NCBI GenBank assembly: GCA_012522165.1
Contig: JAAYKZ010000442.1
Location: 1 to 5,939, forward strand
Direction of reading: 5' to 3'
Length of the DNA: 5,939 nt
Source of the DNA: Clostridiales bacterium
GTDB lineage: Bacteria; Bacillota; Clostridia; Caldicoprobacterales; UBA3941
Position 1 is the first letter of the stretch. Every line of letters starts with the position of its first letter. The position numbers and the translations under genes are program-made. Under the pieces are notes generated by a model, which worked only from the letters and a program-made list of their open reading frames with translations, was not told the origin of the DNA and made no database searches. This document shows, piece after piece, positions 1 through 5,855 of the stretch.

Positions 1-31
1 AAGTTAAATAGTGCTTTCTTGCACTGTTAAC

Positions 32-37
32 TATAAT
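32..37 (+). promoter_or_regulatory. Possible -10 box ahead of the alcohol dehydrogenase gene
   Basis: A perfect TATAAT lies 27 bases before the start codon, and the ribosome binding site follows it. No good -35 box is seen at 16-18 bases upstream; TTGCAC at 19-24 is too close (7 bases). The call therefore rests on the -10 box alone. Only 31 bases of upstream sequence are in the window, so a promoter farther upstream cannot be excluded. Confidence 0.35.
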
Positions 38-64
38 ACTAATTATACAAGGAGGTTTTGCATC

Positions 65-1237
65 ATGAATAATTTTACTTTCTACAGTCCTACATATTTT
101 GTTTTTGGCAGAAACACTGAAAATCAAGCAGGCCATTATGTATCTCGTTTTGGAGGCAGTAAGGTTCTAATTCATTATGGTGTAGGTTCCGGAAAACGAA
201 CAGGCTTATTGGACAGAGTCAAAGCTTCATTGGACAAGGACAATATACCCTATGTGAAGTTAGGCGGGGTAAGGCCTAATCCTAGAAGCGGATTGGTTTA
301 TGAAGCTATCGATCTTTGCCGTAAGGAAGGAGTAGATTTTATTCTTGCTGTAGGTGGCGGCAGTGTCATCGATTCGGCAAAGGCTATAGCTGCAGGAGTA
401 AAGTATGATGGAGATTTTTGGGACTTTTTCGAAAAAGGCTTGCCTATTACTGATGCTTTGCCTGTAGGTACAATATTAACCATTGCTGCAGCAGGAAGTG
501 AAGGTTCTCCTGATGCTGTTATAACCCATGAAAATGGTATGCTTAAGAGAGGGGCCTCTGGTGAAGCCATTCGTCCTATTTTTTCAATCCTAAATCCTGA
601 ACTAACCTTTACCTTGCCACCTGAGCAGACTGCTTATGGAGTAGCTGATATCATGGCCCATGTTTTTGAAAGATATTTTACCAATACCAAGGATGTAGAG
701 GTTACAGATAGACTTTGCGAAGCTATATTATTGACCATGATAAAGGAAGCACCCAAGGTTATAGCTAACCCGGAAGATTATGAAGCTAGAGCCAACATTA
801 TGTGGGCAGGAATGGTAGCCCATAACAATCTGTGCGGAGTTGGCAGAGAGCAGGATTGGAGCAGTCATGCTATAGAGCATGAACTATCAGCTCTTTATGA
901 TGTAGCCCACGGTGCAGGACTTGCTGTAATATTCCCAGCATGGATGAAATATGTTATGAAGCATGATGTTAATAGATTTGCTCAGATTGCAGTTCGGGTA
1001 TGGGGCTGTCATATGGACTTTGCTAATCCGGAAAATACAGCTATGGAGGGCATAAGGAGATTGGAGGAATTTTGGAAATCTCTCGGTCTGCCCCTTACCT
1101 TTAAAGAGTTGGGCGCTAAGGAAGAGGATATCCCCTATATGGTTAAGAATATTGGTCTAAAAGAGGGAGAGCACCTAGGTAGCTTTGTTCCACTTTATAA
1201 TGAAGATATAGAAAAAATCTATAGGCTGGCTTTATAA
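65..1237 (+). CDS. Iron-containing alcohol dehydrogenase, YqhD/BdhA (butanol dehydrogenase) type
   Basis: This 390-residue protein is full length for the group III Fe-dependent alcohol dehydrogenases, which reduce aldehydes to alcohols in the cytoplasm, usually with NADPH. The glycine-rich nucleotide-binding motif GGGSVIDSAK is at residues 97-106. The four metal ligands of the family are all present: Asp195 and His199 in ADIMAH, His268 in SSHAIEH and His282 in VAHGAG. They match the E. coli YqhD ligands with an offset of one. The start is the ATG at 65, because AAGGAGGT at 49-56 sits 8 bases before it; the in-frame GTG at 11 has no such site and adds 18 residues unlike the family. The usual N-A-G after the GSE motif reads S-P-D here (148-150), so the exact aldehyde and cofactor preference are open. 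deoD follows 90 bp later with no terminator between them, so the two may share a transcript. Confidence 0.93.
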   Translation: MNNFTFYSPTYFVFGRNTENQAGHYVSRFGGSKVLIHYGVGSGKRTGLLDRVKASLDKDNIPYVKLGGVRPNPRSGLVYEAIDLCRKEGVDFILAVGGGSVIDSAKAIAAGVKYDGDFWDFFEKGLPITDALPVGTILTIAAAGSEGSPDAVITHENGMLKRGASGEAIRPIFSILNPELTFTLPPEQTAYGVADIMAHVFERYFTNTKDVEVTDRLCEAILLTMIKEAPKVIANPEDYEARANIMWAGMVAHNNLCGVGREQDWSSHAIEHELSALYDVAHGAGLAVIFPAWMKYVMKHDVNRFAQIAVRVWGCHMDFANPENTAMEGIRRLEEFWKSLGLPLTFKELGAKEEDIPYMVKNIGLKEGEHLGSFVPLYNEDIEKIYRLAL

Positions 1238-1327
1238 GATAATTTAGGCCATGTATAAAAATAGGCTTGTAAGAAAAACTTTTACTATAAATCCAAATAA
1301 AACTAAGGTTTAGAAAGGGGAATTGCC

Positions 1328-2032
1328 ATGAGTGTACCAACTCCTCATAATCAAGCAAAGGTAGGTGAAATCGCATCTACCGTCATAATGTCTGGGGATC
1401 CCCTTAGAGCAAAATTTATTGCAGAAAATTATCTGGAAGATGCAAAATGCTTTAATGAAGTCCGGGGTATGCTAGGCTATACAGGATATTATAAAGGAAA
1501 AAAAGTATCCGCCATGGGTCATGGCATGGGAATGCCTTCTATAGGGATATATACCTATGAGTTATATAATTTTTACGGAGTAGAAAATATTATTAGAGTA
1601 GGCTCAGCAGGCGGGCTTAGGGATGATGTGAAACTTCGGGATATAGTAATAGCCATGGGAGCCTGCACTAATTCAAATTATGCTCAGCAGTTTGGTTTGC
1701 CTGGTACATTTGCTCCGATAGCAAGCTATTCATTATTGGAGAAAGCAGTGCAGAAGGCTAGGGAAATGAATTTGGAGATAAAAGTGGGCAATATATTTAC
1801 ATCAGATACCTTTTATGAGGATATTCCTACCCAAAAGGAATGGGTAAAGATGGGAGTGTTGGCTGTTGAAATGGAAGCAGCAGCCCTATATATGAATGCA
1901 GCCAGAGCCGGTAAGAATGCTCTATGTATCTGTACTATATCGGATCTACCCTTTACGGGAGAGGCTTGTACCAGTGAGGAGAGACAGAACAGCTTTACTC
2001 AAATGATGGAACTAGCCCTTGAAATAGTATAG
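1328..2032 (+). CDS. deoD: Purine nucleoside phosphorylase, DeoD type
   Basis: The cytoplasmic enzyme cleaves purine (deoxy)nucleosides with phosphate to give the free base and (deoxy)ribose 1-phosphate, for purine salvage and nucleoside catabolism. At 234 residues it is close to the 239 of E. coli DeoD and aligns along its whole length. The known active-site residues can be found: His7 (borrowed by the neighbouring subunit), Gly23 and Arg27 in SGDPLRAK, Arg90 and Ser93 in IIRVGS, the Glu181-Met182-Glu183 nucleoside motif, and the catalytic Asp206 and Arg219 in TISD and EERQ. The ATG is preceded by AAAGGGG (1314-1320) at 7 bases. The gene ends 17 bp before an intrinsic terminator, so it closes the first transcription unit. 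No other nucleoside genes (deoB, deoC, pyrimidine phosphorylase) are in view. Confidence 0.95.
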   Translation: MSVPTPHNQAKVGEIASTVIMSGDPLRAKFIAENYLEDAKCFNEVRGMLGYTGYYKGKKVSAMGHGMGMPSIGIYTYELYNFYGVENIIRVGSAGGLRDDVKLRDIVIAMGACTNSNYAQQFGLPGTFAPIASYSLLEKAVQKAREMNLEIKVGNIFTSDTFYEDIPTQKEWVKMGVLAVEMEAAALYMNAARAGKNALCICTISDLPFTGEACTSEERQNSFTQMMELALEIV

Positions 2033-2049
2033 TTTATGTTTTGGGATAA

Positions 2050-2081
2050 CAGGTTGATAGGTATTATCTACCTGCTTTTTT
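2050..2081 (+). terminator. Intrinsic terminator after deoD
   Basis: The stem pairs 2050-2059 (CAGGTTGATA) with 2065-2074 (TATCTACCTG): nine of ten pairs match, with one T-T mismatch. The loop is five bases and six T residues follow at 2076-2081. It lies 17 bp after the deoD stop codon and before the araA promoter, so it separates the two units. Confidence 0.85.
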
Positions 2082-2089
2082 AATATACA

Positions 2090-2120
2090 TTGATTCAAAT
2101 AGATTTATTTATGATATAAT
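2090..2120 (+). promoter_or_regulatory. araA promoter, extended -10 type
   Basis: TATAAT at 2115-2120 is preceded by TGA (2112-2114), which gives an extended -10 box. A weak -35 box, TTGATT (2090-2095), lies 19 bases upstream; this long spacing is tolerable when the -10 is extended. Transcription would start near 2127 and give a leader of about 50 bases to the GTG start. No AraR-type or CcpA-type operator was recognised by eye around it. Confidence 0.6.
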
Positions 2121-2178
2121 ATAAGAAATAGTATATATAATGAATATATTTATAAAAAAAGGAAAGGGAGGAAGAACA

Positions 2179-3660
2179 GTGGCTGATTTAAAAAAATACG
2201 AATTTTGGTTTGTAACAGGCAGTCAGCATCTCTATGGGGAGGAAGCTCTTGTAGAGGTAATAGAAGACTCTCAAATAATAGCTGACGCTCTAGACAAATC
2301 TGAAAACATTTGCGGCAGGGTATTGTATAAAGGGATCGTAACCACCCCTTCTGAGATTACAAGGGTAATGGAAGAAGCCAACTTTGACAAAAACTGTGCT
2401 GGTGTTATCACTTGGATGCATACTTTCTCACCATCAAAGATGTGGATTGCTGGTTTATCCATCTTAAACAAGCCTCTTCTACATTTAAACACCCAGTTTA
2501 ATAGAGACATTCCCTGGGATGAAATAGACATGGATTTTATGAATCTAAATCAGTCAGCCCATGGGGATAGAGAGCATGGATTTATTGGAGCAAGGCTTAG
2601 AATTCCAAGAAAAATTGTTGTAGGGCATTGGGAGGACGAAGACGTTCATGAAAAAATTGGAGGCTGGATGCGCTCAGCTATAGGACTTAGCGAATCCCGT
2701 TCTTTAAAGGTTGCTCGTTTTGGAGATAATATGAGGGAGGTTGCCGTTACTGAGGGTGATAAAGTAGAAGCTCAGATCAAATTTGGTTGGTCCGTTAATT
2801 ATCATCCAGTAGGAGATCTTGTCCAATATATAAATGCTGTGACTGATGCTGAGATTACAGAACTGATGGATGAATATCAAGAGCTATACAATATTAACAC
2901 TGACAAAATAGACTCTGTAAAATATCAAGCTAGACTTGAGCTGGGAATGACCAAGTTTTTAGAAGAAGGGGATTTTGGAGCATTTACAAATACCTTCGAA
3001 GATTTGCACGGATTAAAACAACTACCTGGCTTAGCAACTCAAAGGTTGTTGGCTAAAGGATATGGTTTTGGTGCTGAGGGTGACTGGAAAACATCAGCTC
3101 TAACTAGAATTATGAAAGTAATGGCAACTGGTTTGCCTGGTGGAACTGCCTTTATGGAAGACTATACTTATCATTTGGAAAAGGGCAATGAGCTAGTTTT
3201 AGGGGCTCATATGTTGGAGGTATGTCCCAGCATCGCCGCAAGCAAACCATCTATAGAGGTTCACCATCTAGGCATAGGTGACAGGGAGGCGCCTGCACGA
3301 ATAGTCTTTGATGGTCAGGAAGGGGATGCAATTCTTGTTTCCTTGGTAGATATGGGCGGCCGTATGCGTTTAATCGTAAATGATGCAAAAGCTGTAACTC
3401 CCCTTAAGGATATGCCAAAACTCCCAGTAGCCAGGGTTATGTGGAAGCCCATGCCTGATCTAAAAACTTCTGCAGAAGCCTGGATTTTAGCTGGAGGAGC
3501 TCACCATACTGTAATGAGCTATGCTTTAAATGCTGAGCATATAAGGGATTTTGCAGAGATGGTAGGAGTAGAGTTTGTCCATATTAATAAGGACACTAAT
3601 ATAACTGAACTTAAGAAAGAACTAATGTGGAATGATCTAGTGTGGAAATTTAATAGATAA
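2179..3660 (+). CDS. araA: L-arabinose isomerase
   Basis: AraA converts L-arabinose to L-ribulose, the first cytoplasmic step of bacterial arabinose use; it needs Mn2+ and acts as a hexamer. The 493-residue length matches the family (E. coli 500). The N-terminus EFWFVTGSQHLYG is characteristic, and the Mn ligands known from E. coli are present: Glu300 in GAEGDWK, Glu327 in FMEDYTYH, His344 in LGAHMLEVCPS and one histidine of the pair 442-443 in GGAHHT. The start is the GTG at 2179, because GGGAGG (2166-2171) lies 7 bases before it and translation then begins MADLKKYEFWF. The in-frame ATG at 2140 has no ribosome binding site and sits only about 13 bases after the predicted transcription start. 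There is no araB, araD or transporter nearby, and no U-tract terminator follows; the inverted repeat at 3676 begins 15 bp after the stop. Confidence 0.96.
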   Translation: MADLKKYEFWFVTGSQHLYGEEALVEVIEDSQIIADALDKSENICGRVLYKGIVTTPSEITRVMEEANFDKNCAGVITWMHTFSPSKMWIAGLSILNKPLLHLNTQFNRDIPWDEIDMDFMNLNQSAHGDREHGFIGARLRIPRKIVVGHWEDEDVHEKIGGWMRSAIGLSESRSLKVARFGDNMREVAVTEGDKVEAQIKFGWSVNYHPVGDLVQYINAVTDAEITELMDEYQELYNINTDKIDSVKYQARLELGMTKFLEEGDFGAFTNTFEDLHGLKQLPGLATQRLLAKGYGFGAEGDWKTSALTRIMKVMATGLPGGTAFMEDYTYHLEKGNELVLGAHMLEVCPSIAASKPSIEVHHLGIGDREAPARIVFDGQEGDAILVSLVDMGGRMRLIVNDAKAVTPLKDMPKLPVARVMWKPMPDLKTSAEAWILAGGAHHTVMSYALNAEHIRDFAEMVGVEFVHINKDTNITELKKELMWNDLVWKFNR

Positions 3661-3675
3661 GAACTGAAAGATAAG

Positions 3676-3759
3676 ATCCTCCTAATAATATGGTCATATT
3701 CTACATAATATGCTATAATGTTCTACATTGTGCAAAATATGACCATATTTTAGGAGGAT
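3676..3759. repeat. 24-bp near-perfect inverted repeat around the lipoprotein promoter and ribosome binding site
   Basis: The left arm at 3676-3700 and the right arm at 3736-3759 are complementary over 24 pairs, with one unpaired base (T3686) in the left arm. The span between the arms is 35 bases. TCCTCC (3677-3682) in the left arm pairs with the AGGAGG ribosome binding site (3752-3757) in the right arm. No T run follows either arm, so it does not read as an intrinsic terminator on either strand. The two arms also each contain a 14-bp near-palindrome, AATATGGTCATATT (3687-3700) and AATATGACCATATT (3736-3749), which look like a pair of protein-binding sites. The pairing is seen directly; the function is inference. 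Confidence 0.85.
3691..3719 (+). promoter_or_regulatory. Promoter for the lipoprotein gene, inside the inverted repeat
   Basis: TATAAT at 3714-3719 with TGC just before it (3711-3713) makes an extended -10 box. TGGTCA at 3691-3696, matching four of six -35 positions, lies exactly 17 bases upstream and inside the left arm of the inverted repeat. Transcription would start near 3726, so RNA from this promoter lacks the left arm and keeps the ribosome binding site free. The octamer TTCTACAT occurs at 3699-3706 and again at 3721-3728, either side of the -10 box and 22 bp apart, about two helical turns. Confidence 0.6.
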
Positions 3760-3764
3760 TTACT

Positions 3765-4166
3765 ATGAAAAGAAAAACAAAAAACCTTGTATTAATTATT
3801 ATTTCTGTACTAATTGTCTCTTATTTATTTGGATGCTCATCTAGTCCTTATGAAAAACAGATTATAGGCAAATGGATAGTTGAAGACTTGGAATTTAAGA
3901 GTGGTAGCGATGATATGATGTCCTATTTGCAAAATATGTTATATAATATGGTTTTTAAACCTGGAAGTGAAATAGAATTTATAAACAAAGAAAAAGTTAG
4001 TATTTTAGGTAGTAGTGGTACTTACAAATGGATTGAGAAAGGCAAGCTGCAAATCGGAGAAGATGGTGATGGAGATGATGCACCTATAATATTTGATGTT
4101 GTCATAGAAAAGGATTCTATGACTTGGGAAAATCAAATACTTACAGTTCATTTAAAAAGTAACTAG
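3765..4166 (+). CDS. Small secreted lipoprotein of unknown function, possibly lipocalin-like
   Basis: The 133-residue product has a basic N-terminus (MKRKTKN), a hydrophobic segment at 8-22 and a lipobox ending LFGC, so Cys24 is the likely lipidated first residue and the protein would be anchored outside the cell membrane. Phe at -2 is somewhat atypical for a lipobox. The mature part has a GKW motif at 35-37 followed by alternating polar and hydrophobic strands (EFINKEKVSILG, GTYKWIEKGKLQIG). This pattern is like small lipocalin-like, beta-barrel lipoproteins of Bacillota, but I cannot place it in a family with certainty. An acidic run, EDGDGDD, lies at 99-105. The start is the ATG at 3765, because AGGAGG at 3752-3757 is 7 bases before it; the upstream in-frame ATG at 3690 lies inside the promoter and inverted repeat. 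It is probably transcribed alone, from the promoter at 3691-3719. Confidence 0.8.
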   Translation: MKRKTKNLVLIIISVLIVSYLFGCSSSPYEKQIIGKWIVEDLEFKSGSDDMMSYLQNMLYNMVFKPGSEIEFINKEKVSILGSSGTYKWIEKGKLQIGEDGDGDDAPIIFDVVIEKDSMTWENQILTVHLKSN

Positions 4167-4309
4167 TTTTCTATCCCTCCTACAACCCAATTCTAAAAAA
4201 TCAAAAGTTTAGAAAAACACAAAAATGGAAATAATAACGTATAGATAAGATATATAAAATATTATTAGGCTAACCTTTTGGTTAAAAATTGGTTGGGGAG
4301 GGAATTATA

Positions 4310-4540
4310 GTGATAGAAGACCCTAGAGACCAGGAGGAGTTTTTGGAGATACTCACCGAAGCTAGAGATGAGTGGCTGCAGGCACAAAACTACTTTGAAA
4401 ATGTAAGTGAGCCAGATCTAGTGGATTATGCCATATACAGGTTAGAAGCAGCTAAGCGAAGGTATATGTATCTGATCAAACAAGCGCGAATTTCTGGTAT
4501 CCGAAATGAGCAGATATTTAAGGAAGAAATTATCAATTAA
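4310..4540 (+). CDS. yaaL: YaaL family protein (DUF2508)
   Basis: This 76-residue, charged, probably all-helical protein has the pattern typical of the DUF2508/YaaL family: an EW pair near residue 21, the segment PDLVDYAIYRLEAAKRRYMYL (35-55) and a KQAR end to that helix. Its molecular function is unknown. In B. subtilis yaaL lies between recR and bofA, and bofA also follows here, which supports the assignment. The start is the GTG at 4310, since GGGGAGGG (4295-4302) lies 7 bases before it; the in-frame TTG at 4289 lies upstream of that site and has none of its own. The 143 bp upstream, after the lipoprotein stop, hold no further gene, and no convincing promoter was found there beyond AT-rich sequence around 4251-4260. 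recR is not in the window. Confidence 0.85.
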   Translation: MIEDPRDQEEFLEILTEARDEWLQAQNYFENVSEPDLVDYAIYRLEAAKRRYMYLIKQARISGIRNEQIFKEEIIN

Positions 4541-4551
4541 CATCAAAGAAG

Positions 4552-4580
4552 GCATAAAAGGGAATACCAGTCCATATATA
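4552..4580 (+). promoter_or_regulatory. Candidate sigma-E-type sporulation promoter for bofA
   Basis: GCATAAA (4552-4558) and CATATATA (4573-4580) are separated by 14 bases. They match the B. subtilis sigma-E consensus (KMATATT, 14-15 bases, CATACAHT) at five of seven and six of eight positions. Transcription would begin near 4587, about 30 bases before the bofA start, within a perfect 10-bp palindrome GAATGCATTC (4587-4596). bofA is known to be a mother-cell, sigma-E-dependent gene in B. subtilis. The site is seen; its use is inferred. Confidence 0.45.
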
Positions 4581-4617
4581 TTTAATGAATGCATTCTGAA
4601 ATGAGGGTATGGTATAT

Positions 4618-4893
4618 ATGGGATTGGATATTCCCTTTGGTGTTATTATAGGCTATGCTGTAGGATTAGTGCTCCTGTATATAGTTGGCTGGTTTCTATT
4701 AGTTCCATTAAAGAAAATTCTAAAATTTATATATAACGGCTTGTTAGGAGGCATAATCCTATGGCTCTTAAATTTAGTGGGAGGATTGATCCACGTTAAA
4801 GTGGCCATCAATCCCGTTACAGCGCTAATAGTAGGATTTTTAGGAATACCAGGAGTAATATTAATTCTCTTACTTCAATTTATTCTGGGATAG
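4618..4893 (+). CDS. bofA: BofA family inhibitor of pro-sigma-K processing
   Basis: BofA is an integral membrane protein of the outer forespore membrane. With SpoIVFA it holds the intramembrane protease SpoIVFB inactive until the forespore signals, and so times sigma-K activation in the mother cell. The 91-residue product is close to the 87 of B. subtilis and is very hydrophobic, with segments at about 7-29, 41-58 and 69-90. The C-terminal signature is clear: Asn52 in LNLVGG, IHV at 58-60, Asn65 and Thr68 in INPVT, then GFLGIPG (73-79). Asn52, Asn65 and Thr68 line up with Asn48, Asn61 and Thr64 of B. subtilis BofA, reported to be important for inhibition. The ATG at 4618 is chosen because GAGGG (4603-4607) is 10 bases before it; the ATG at 4609 is in frame, adds three residues and lies too close to that site. 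yaaL ends 77 bp upstream. Confidence 0.9.
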   Translation: MGLDIPFGVIIGYAVGLVLLYIVGWFLLVPLKKILKFIYNGLLGGIILWLLNLVGGLIHVKVAINPVTALIVGFLGIPGVILILLLQFILG

Positions 4894-4898
4894 GCAAT

Positions 4899-5771
4899 TT
4901 AAATCCCTCTGTTGGACATTATTATTTCAATCTCATCTGGGTTTATTCCCACCATTGCTTCTCCTAGATCCTCGGATAATTTGGCTATAAGCTTAAAATC
5001 TTGGTAGTTAGCTACAGCTTCTACTATAGCTTTAGCTCTCTTAACAGGATTTCCAGACTTAAATATACCAGATCCTACAAATACTCCCTCCGCGCCTAGA
5101 TGAACCATTAAAGCAGCATCAGCGGGGGTTGCTACTCCACCGGCGGAAAAGTTGGGTACAGGCAAGGCGCCGTGTTCATGAACATAGAGAGCAAGTTCAT
5201 AGGAAACCTGAAGCTCCTTTGCATAGTAGTGAAGCTCATCTTTGCGAATAGCTCTAAGCTTTGCAATGTCTTGATTAATGGTTCGCATATGGTGCACTGC
5301 TTGAACAATATCTCCAGTTCCTGGTTCACCTTTTGTTCGAATCATGGCAGCGCCTTCCTCGATTCTTCTAAGAGCCTCGCCGAGATTTTTTGCTCCACAT
5401 ACGAAAGGAGTTTTAAAGGCCTTTTTATCTATATGGAATCTATCATCTGCAGGAGTTAGAACTTCACTTTCGTCGATGAAGTCGATATCAATTGCTTCTA
5501 GAATTTTGGCCTCTACAAAATGACCTATACGAACCTTTGCCATAACTGGAATAGAGACTGCTTCCTGAATTTCCTTAATCATTTTTGGATCGCTCATTCT
5601 TGCTACGCCGCCAGCTGCTCGAATATCAGCTGGTATTCGTTCTAGAGCCATGACAGCCCGGGCACCAGCTTCTTCGGCAATTTTAGCTTGTTCCGGGGTG
5701 GTTACATCCATTATTACTCCACCCTTTAGTTGATCAAGTATAGCTTTATGCTTTTCATAATATTTATTCAT
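4899..5771 (-). CDS. pdxS: Pyridoxal 5'-phosphate synthase, synthase subunit PdxS
   Basis: PdxS condenses ribose (or ribulose) 5-phosphate, glyceraldehyde 3-phosphate and ammonia to make the vitamin B6 cofactor pyridoxal 5'-phosphate in the cytoplasm. The ammonia normally comes from the glutaminase PdxT, with which it forms a 12+12 complex. The 290-residue length is typical, and the (beta/alpha)8 barrel is complete: Asp22 in VIMDVT, the Schiff-base Lys79 in MAKVRIGHF (Lys81 in B. subtilis numbering), Lys147 in RTKGEPGTG (Lys149) and the phosphate-binding GVFVGSGIFKSGNP near the C-terminus. The start is the ATG at 5771 (minus strand), since GGGAGA at 5784-5779 lies 7 bases before it and the N-terminus MNKYYEKHKAILDQLKGG fits the family; earlier in-frame ATGs at 5786 and 5837 give atypical extensions. 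It converges on bofA, 5 bp away, and pdxT does not follow. Confidence 0.96.
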   Translation of the reverse strand: MNKYYEKHKAILDQLKGGVIMDVTTPEQAKIAEEAGARAVMALERIPADIRAAGGVARMSDPKMIKEIQEAVSIPVMAKVRIGHFVEAKILEAIDIDFIDESEVLTPADDRFHIDKKAFKTPFVCGAKNLGEALRRIEEGAAMIRTKGEPGTGDIVQAVHHMRTINQDIAKLRAIRKDELHYYAKELQVSYELALYVHEHGALPVPNFSAGGVATPADAALMVHLGAEGVFVGSGIFKSGNPVKRAKAIVEAVANYQDFKLIAKLSEDLGEAMVGINPDEIEIIMSNRGI

Positions 5772-5827
5772 ATCATCATCTCCCATAAAACTCCAATAAT
5801 TATTTTCAAGATTTTTTCTATTATAAT

Positions 5828-5855
5828 AGTATACCACAAAATTTTATCATCAAAA
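5828..5855 (-). promoter_or_regulatory. Probable pdxS promoter
   Basis: Read on the minus strand, TATACT (5833-5828) is preceded by TGG (5836-5834), forming an extended -10 box. A weak -35 box, TTTTGA (5855-5850), lies 16 bases upstream. Transcription would start near 5821, about 50 bases before the pdxS ATG. No operator or riboswitch-like structure was recognised in this leader. Confidence 0.4.

Noticed and set aside
298..570. 90-codon open frame on the minus strand inside the alcohol dehydrogenase gene
   Set aside because: It lies wholly within a well-supported gene, has no ribosome binding site and resembles no known protein.
1238..1327. Possible promoter between the alcohol dehydrogenase gene and deoD (TTGTAA at 1267, TATAAA at 1286)
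   Set aside because: The spacing is only 13 bases and no extended -10 is present; read-through from the upstream gene is simpler.
1143..1376. 77-codon minus-strand open frame across the gap between the alcohol dehydrogenase gene and deoD
   Set aside because: It overlaps both coding genes, has no ribosome binding site and its translation is low-complexity without family features.
2271..2531. 86-codon minus-strand open frame within araA
   Set aside because: It is antisense to a conserved gene with all active-site residues and has no support of its own.
3676..3759. The inverted repeat as an intrinsic terminator for araA
   Set aside because: The right arm is followed by TTACTATG and the left arm, on the opposite strand, by CTTATC; neither is a T run.
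4191..4214. 7-bp inverted repeat TTCTAAA/TTTAGAA after the lipoprotein gene, considered as a terminator
   Set aside because: The stem is AT-rich and weak, and no T run follows.
4271..4284. Small hairpin TAACC-TTTT-GGTTA ahead of yaaL
   Set aside because: Only five pairs, no T tract, and it does not cover the ribosome binding site; likely chance.
5132..5459. Open frames on both strands within pdxS (5132-5329 minus, 5172-5459 plus)
   Set aside because: Both are alternative frames of the conserved pdxS gene, with no start signals.
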